A stretch of 48,001 bases of DNA from Candidatus Onthousia faecigallinarum (GTDB lineage Bacteria > Bacillota_I > Bacilli_A > RF39 > UBA660): positions 1 through 48,001 of the forward strand of contig DVKE01000014.1 in the NCBI GenBank assembly GCA_018716225.1, read 5' to 3'. This document shows, one piece after another, positions 44,168 through 48,001 of this stretch. Each line of letters opens with the position of its first letter. The first letter of the stretch is position 1. The notes beneath the pieces are model-generated. The model saw nothing but the letters and a program-made list of their open reading frames with translations, ran no database searches and was not told the origin of the DNA. The position numbers were made by a program, and so were the translations under genes.

Positions 44168-44635
44168 GTGAATATTCAAAAGTTATTAAGAGGCGAAGAA
44201 AATTCGATCGATATTGTAGGAGAATTCGAAATACCTTATGAATGGTATCAAAATACAGATATTGTTTCTTTAAGACCTGTTAAAGCGAAAGGAACACTTA
44301 CTTATTTTGATGATGAAAATATTCTTTTAAATATGGATGTTTCAGGAACCATGATTTTGAAAGATTCTATTTCTTTAGAAGAGATCCCATATCCTTTTTC
44401 CTTTCAAATGGAAGAAAATGTTGCTGAAAGATTAGAAAAAGATCAAAATGATCTTGATATTCTTTCCATTTTGTGGGAAAATATAGTACTAGAGATCCCT
44501 ATGCATTATACTCAAGTCCAAGACTTAGAGCAATATCAAGGGGATGGATGGAAATTAGTGTCGGAAGAGGATTATCAAAAAAAAGAAAAAAATAATCCAT
44601 TTCAAGAATTATTAGAAAAGATGGAAGAGGAGTGA
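44168..44635 (+). CDS. yceD: DUF177/YceD-family protein
   Basis: About 155 residues: [70 protein letters not shown], then [16 protein letters not shown]. This is the DUF177 layout (23S rRNA accumulation protein YceD), which in most bacteria sits directly before rpmF as here. The GTG at 44168 has AGGTGAT four bases before; ATG 44162 and GTG 44159 overlap that RBS. Usual members have a CxxC-like Cys region; none is seen here. Confidence 0.82.
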   Translation: MNIQKLLRGEENSIDIVGEFEIPYEWYQNTDIVSLRPVKAKGTLTYFDDENILLNMDVSGTMILKDSISLEEIPYPFSFQMEENVAERLEKDQNDLDILSILWENIVLEIPMHYTQVQDLEQYQGDGWKLVSEEDYQKKEKNNPFQELLEKMEEE

Positions 44636-44640
44636 GAGAA

Positions 44641-44847
44641 ATGTTAAAGCTAGATATTCAATTGTTTGCAGTGCCATTTCATAGGGTTTCTAAAACTAGA
44701 AAAAGAATGAGAAGAGCACATAATGCTTTAAGAGTTCCAGGAATGGTAGCTTGTCCAAAGTGTGGGGAAATGATTAAACCTCATCGTGTCTGCCCAAATT
44801 GTGGAGCTTACAAAGGAAAAACAGTTGTGGCCAAGGAAGAAGCTTAA
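44641..44847 (+). CDS. rpmF: Ribosomal protein L32 with an N-terminal leader
   Basis: The body is clearly L32 ([25 protein letters not shown], zinc ribbon [18 protein letters not shown]). Ordinary L32 begins MAVPxRRTSKT. Here ten residues, [10 protein letters not shown], come first, sharing the A-V-P junction. [10 protein letters not shown] matches the leader of Firmicutes L27 (MLKLNLQFFA), which Prp protease removes after FA. GAGGAG stands seven bases before ATG 44641, and no start codon lies at the usual position, so the leader is translated. Cleavage would leave VPFHRVSKT, close to the mature L32 end. A prp gene is not in the window. Confidence 0.95.
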   Translation: MLKLDIQLFAVPFHRVSKTRKRMRRAHNALRVPGMVACPKCGEMIKPHRVCPNCGAYKGKTVVAKEEA

Positions 44848-44862
44848 AACTTCTTTTTTTTT
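44837..44862 (+). terminator. Terminator after rpmF
   Basis: AAGAAG (44837-44842, inside the last codons), loop CTTAAAA, CTTCTT, then a run of T. Confidence 0.65.
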
Positions 44863-44866
44863 CGAA

Positions 44867-44890
44867 AAAAAGAGATATCTCGTGTATAAT
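44867..44890 (+). promoter_or_regulatory. Probable promoter of addB-addA
   Basis: TATAAT at 44885-44890 with TG before it (GTGTATAAT). The -35 is poor. A perfect 10-bp palindrome GAGATATCTC (44872-44881) fills the spacer and could bind a repressor. Confidence 0.45.
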
Positions 44891-44911
44891 AGAATAGAAA
44901 GGAGAACTTCT

Positions 44912-47191
44912 ATGAAAGGATTATCAAAAGAGGAAAGTTATTATATTATTACCCCTTCGAAAAGAAAGATGAAGATTTTAGAAGAGTTAGAACAGGAGGA
45001 TGAATTCTACTCTGTTACTTTTGATAGCTTGGAATCTTTGAAGGAAAAGTATTTTTTTCATATCAAAGACGAAGCGATTCTTTCTCTTTTAGAGCAAGGG
45101 GAATCCCTTGAAGTGGCGAAAGAGATTTTAAAGTTGTTATATCCTATTTCTCTTGATCAAACTTATTTTTCTTCAAAATTAAAAAAAATACAATATTATA
45201 AAAAGGAACTAGAAGAGAAAGGGTATTTGGAATATGATCTTAGTTTTCGTGATTTTCTTAAGACCAAAAAGGTCATAGTAGATGGTTATCTTCTATTAGA
45301 ACCTTATGAAGAAAAAATGTTAGAAGATCTACATGCTATCTTTTGGGAAGAAGAACCATCGTATCCTTTTCAGGAAGTTTATCATTATGGGACAATGCGA
45401 GCAGAAGTAGTAGGAGTAGCGGATCGGATTCGTCAGTTAAATAAGAAGGGGGTCTCTTATCGGCATATTTTGTTAGCAGGGGTAGATTCTTCTTATTTCT
45501 ATCTTTTGGAAGAGATTTTTTCGCAATATGATATTCCTTTTTTTTATCCTTTTGAAGATAACTTTTTAACGACTAAGATGGGAAAGAAGTACTTTCGAGA
45601 ACGTAATTTAGAAGAGATGAAAAACGAGGAAGTGCGGCATCAGTTGTTGGTAATAGAAGAAAAATTAGATTTTGCCAAGAATAGTCCTTATTATGATTTG
45701 TTACTTCAGGATGAATTGAAAAAAGTTACTTTAGTAAAACAAGAATATTATGATATGGTTACCGTCGTAGATGAGGCTTTGACAACGCCTTTTGTTTTAG
45801 GAGAGGATGATTATCTTTTTATTTTAGGTTGGAATCAAAACAAATTACCTCATTTGAAAAAAGATGAAGATTATTTGAGTGATCGTGAAAAAAAAGAAGT
45901 CGATCTTTTAACGAGTGACCTTTGGAATAAAAAGAAAAAAGAAGAGTTTTTACAAGCTTGTGGTAGTATTCCGCATAAAGTTATTTCTTATAAAGATACT
46001 TCTTTGCAGGAGACTTTTTATCCTAGTAGTATGATCGAAGAAGAAAATATCTTGGTGAAAGAAGCGGAGAAACATTCCTTCTTTTATAGTGATTCTTATA
46101 ATCAATTTACGTATGCTTCTCTTTTAGATCAATATTATACTTATCATGAAGAAAACCCTCTTTTGTTGGAATTACAAGATTATTATTCGGTTTCTTTCTA
46201 CCGTTCTTATGATCATTTATATCATTCTGTTATCACCAAAAAAGAGCCTCTTGTCCTATCTTATTCTCATCTTTCCGATTATGCCCTTTGTCCTTTTCGT
46301 TATTATGCCAAATATGTTTTGCATTTAGAAGAATATATGCCTTCTTTCGCTCAAAAATTAGGAAATATTTTTCACTATGTCCTATCGAAAATGTATCAGG
46401 AATCGTTTGACTTTGAAAAGAGTTATCAATATATTTTAAAAGAAGAGAATTTGACTTTAAAAGAGCAATTTTTCATGAGACGGTTGAAAGAAGAATTGTT
46501 GTTCTTAGTCGAAACCATTAAAGAACAAGAACAAACGACTGGTTTAACTTCGCAGTTTCTTGAGAAAAAAATTGAAATTCCTTTGCGAGATCAGGTTACC
46601 ATCAAAGGCTTTCTTGATAAGATTTTATATCGTAAGATAGGGGATAAAACTTACTATGCTATTATTGACTATAAAACGGGACAAATTCATCTTCAACTTG
46701 ATTATTTGAAAGATGGATTATATATGCAGTTGCCCTGTTATCTTTATTTGGTTGAAAAAAGTGGGATCTTTGATCAACCTGTTTTTGCTGGCTTTTATTA
46801 TCAGAAGTTACTTTCTTCTTCGAAAACGCTCGAGGAGAAGAAAAAGGATTTAAGGTTATTTGGGGTTAGTGCCGAAGAAGAGGATACGCTTGCCATATTA
46901 GATGAAAACTATTCTAAAAGCGATTGGATCAAAGGGCTTTCGGTAACCAAACAAAACACGATTAGTAGTCGGGCGAAAGTCATGACGGAAGAGCAGAAAG
47001 AGGTCATGGTTTCCTTAGTCGAAAAGAAAATACTAGAGTTTAGCAAGGCAATTGAAGAAGGTGCTTTTCCGATTCAACCTAAGATCGTGGAACGCAAAAA
47101 CGTTAGTTGTGAATATTGTTCTTTTGCCTCTTTTTGTTTCCATGATGAAAAAGATAATCGTTATGTAGAAAAAGAAGAGAAGGAGGTGTAG
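44912..47191 (+). CDS. addB: AddB-like nuclease subunit of the recombination helicase-nuclease
   Basis: 759 residues. The C-terminal RecB-family nuclease is intact: LSYSHLSDYALCPFRYYAKYVL (Cys about 459), IKGFLDKILYR and YAIIDYKTG (about 565-590, PD-(D/E)XK), and the Fe-S cysteines C733, C736, C742 (CEYCSFASFC) pairing with the first. AddB processes double-strand ends with AddA. B. subtilis AddB is about 1160 residues, so the N-terminal helicase-like part is about a third shorter, and no Walker A motif is visible. The ATG at 44912 has AAAGGAGAA; the frame open from 44786 lies within rpmF. Confidence 0.85.
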   Translation: MKGLSKEESYYIITPSKRKMKILEELEQEDEFYSVTFDSLESLKEKYFFHIKDEAILSLLEQGESLEVAKEILKLLYPISLDQTYFSSKLKKIQYYKKELEEKGYLEYDLSFRDFLKTKKVIVDGYLLLEPYEEKMLEDLHAIFWEEEPSYPFQEVYHYGTMRAEVVGVADRIRQLNKKGVSYRHILLAGVDSSYFYLLEEIFSQYDIPFFYPFEDNFLTTKMGKKYFRERNLEEMKNEEVRHQLLVIEEKLDFAKNSPYYDLLLQDELKKVTLVKQEYYDMVTVVDEALTTPFVLGEDDYLFILGWNQNKLPHLKKDEDYLSDREKKEVDLLTSDLWNKKKKEEFLQACGSIPHKVISYKDTSLQETFYPSSMIEEENILVKEAEKHSFFYSDSYNQFTYASLLDQYYTYHEENPLLLELQDYYSVSFYRSYDHLYHSVITKKEPLVLSYSHLSDYALCPFRYYAKYVLHLEEYMPSFAQKLGNIFHYVLSKMYQESFDFEKSYQYILKEENLTLKEQFFMRRLKEELLFLVETIKEQEQTTGLTSQFLEKKIEIPLRDQVTIKGFLDKILYRKIGDKTYYAIIDYKTGQIHLQLDYLKDGLYMQLPCYLYLVEKSGIFDQPVFAGFYYQKLLSSSKTLEEKKKDLRLFGVSAEEEDTLAILDENYSKSDWIKGLSVTKQNTISSRAKVMTEEQKEVMVSLVEKKILEFSKAIEEGAFPIQPKIVERKNVSCEYCSFASFCFHDEKDNRYVEKEEKEV

Positions 47192-47192
47192 T

Positions 47193-48001
47193 ATGCCAAA
47201 GTTTACAGAGGAACAACAACAAGCGATTGACCGGGAAGGAGAAAACATTTTAGTAAGTGCCGGAGCAGGATCCGGGAAGACAGCTGTTTTAACGGAGCGG
47301 GTCTTGCGTAAGATCAAAGAAGGAATTTCTATTAAACAGCTTTTAATCTTAACTTTCACCAATAAAGCGGCGATGGAAATGAAAGAACGGATTCGAAAGA
47401 AGCTAGCGAAAGAACATCTCCAAGATCAATTGGATCAGATTGATAGTAGTTATATTACTACTTTTGATGCTTTTTCACTTGCTATTGTCAAGAAATATAG
47501 TGATGTTTTGGGCGTTTCAAAACAGGTCAAAATAATGGAAGAAAGTATCTTACGTTTGAAAAAGAAAGAAATTTTAGAGGAAATTTTTGATGCTTATTAT
47601 CAAAATCCAACTCCTTCCTTTGAACACTTGATTTATTATTTCTGTTTTAAGGGAGATGATTCCTTAAAAGAAAAAATTTTATCTTTGAACGAAAAGTTAG
47701 ATTTGATTATTGAAAAAGAGGAGTATCTAAAAGATTATCTTGATACTTATTATAATGAAAAGATTGTAGAAGAAAGAGTAGAGGAGTATCTTGCGCTTAT
47801 TCAAACAAAAAAAGAAGCCCTTTATGAATGCTATCAGGATTTTACTTCTCTTTTGGAAGGAAAATATTTAAGTAAAATCCTTGTTTTATTTGAGCCTTTA
47901 TGGAATAATAAGAGTTATGAAGAAATGAAATCCCATCTTGATTTTTCCCTTCCTCGTCTTCCGGCAGGAATGGGGGAAGAAGGAAAACAAGCCAAAGAAC
48001 A
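47193..48001 (+). CDS. addA: AddA helicase-nuclease, 3' end outside the window
   Basis: UvrD-type helicase and nuclease subunit acting with AddB on double-strand breaks. The visible 269 residues carry the Q-motif (FTEEQQQAI), Walker A SAGAGSGKTAVLTERVL (about 22-38), motif Ia (LTFTNKAAMEMKERI) and TTFDAFS (about 90). The rest runs off the window. AGGAGGTG precedes the ATG; it starts two bases after the addB stop, as in the usual addB-addA operon. Confidence 0.95.
   Translation, partial: MPKFTEEQQQAIDREGENILVSAGAGSGKTAVLTERVLRKIKEGISIKQLLILTFTNKAAMEMKERIRKKLAKEHLQDQLDQIDSSYITTFDAFSLAIVKKYSDVLGVSKQVKIMEESILRLKKKEILEEIFDAYYQNPTPSFEHLIYYFCFKGDDSLKEKILSLNEKLDLIIEKEEYLKDYLDTYYNEKIVEERVEEYLALIQTKKEALYECYQDFTSLLEGKYLSKILVLFEPLWNNKSYEEMKSHLDFSLPRLPAGMGEEGKQAKE

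Noticed and set aside
1-48001. tRNA, rRNA or CRISPR array
   Set aside because: No tRNA-like T-arm sequences with matching acceptor stems, no rRNA segments, and no regularly spaced direct repeats were seen on reading; a tRNAscan or CRISPR search was not possible.

Overview
This window is low-GC, gene-dense Bacillota DNA that uses the standard stop set: UGA ends comN, the xer gene and several others, and Trp is UGG, so it is not a code-4 mollicute. Gene content and pairings (comEA-comEC, dnaI, yebC-ruvA-ruvB-queA, comN-secDF-rsh-dtd, DUF177-rpmF-addB-addA, RNase III next to RNase J, a T-box leader in the thrS operon) point to class Bacilli. The likely source is one of the reduced gut lineages (Erysipelotrichia or RF39-like); that placement is inference. 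A three-gene gerA-type operon and a YjcZ-like peptide point to a sporulating ancestry.

Layout. 1-2.1 kb: the 3' part of a secreted C-lectin-like surface protein gene, a hairpin, an Asn-codon-rich stretch resembling a template or variable repeat of a diversity-generating retroelement, and the remains of an Rpn-type nuclease gene. 2.2-7.9 kb: yjcZ-like, ftsW, comEA, comEC, dnaI, a DUF192 gene. 8-11.4 kb: yebC-ruvA-ruvB-queA. 11.5-16.2 kb: an unknown gene, a Xer recombinase, queH, a PflA-like radical SAM enzyme on the opposite strand, murC. 16.3-18.8 kb: an accessory island with a decayed member of a large uncharacterised, mobile-looking family and a truncated copy of the surface protein gene from the left end. 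18.85-22.2 kb: the germinant receptor operon, minus strand. 22.2-28.7 kb: rlmD-like, a frameshifted AAA/DUF4143 ATPase, rnc, an unknown gene, an RNase J with a damaged metal site, a NodB-fold protein without catalytic residues. 28.7-31.5 kb: promoter, T-box, unknown gene, thrS. 31.5-36.1 kb: ZnuA-fold lipoprotein, yidD, an 811-residue unknown protein, a small OB-fold protein, a ZIP transporter. 36.2-42.4 kb: comN-secDF-rsh-dtd-AI-2E permease. 42.5-48 kb: a HELLH-motif protein, DUF177-rpmF, addB and the start of addA.

Most of the window is housekeeping. The points most worth a second look are: (1) ribosomal protein L32 carries an N-terminal extension that looks like the Prp-protease leader known from L27; (2) the decayed 'IKMYDK' family gene at 16.4-17.9 kb; (3) the DGR-like Asn-rich stretch and the paired surface-protein loci; (4) the RNase J homologue with HGHESN in place of the usual metal motif; (5) an exact 7-bp tandem duplication that breaks an ATPase gene; (6) the unknown gene placed between the T-box and thrS. 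No tRNA, rRNA or CRISPR array was seen.
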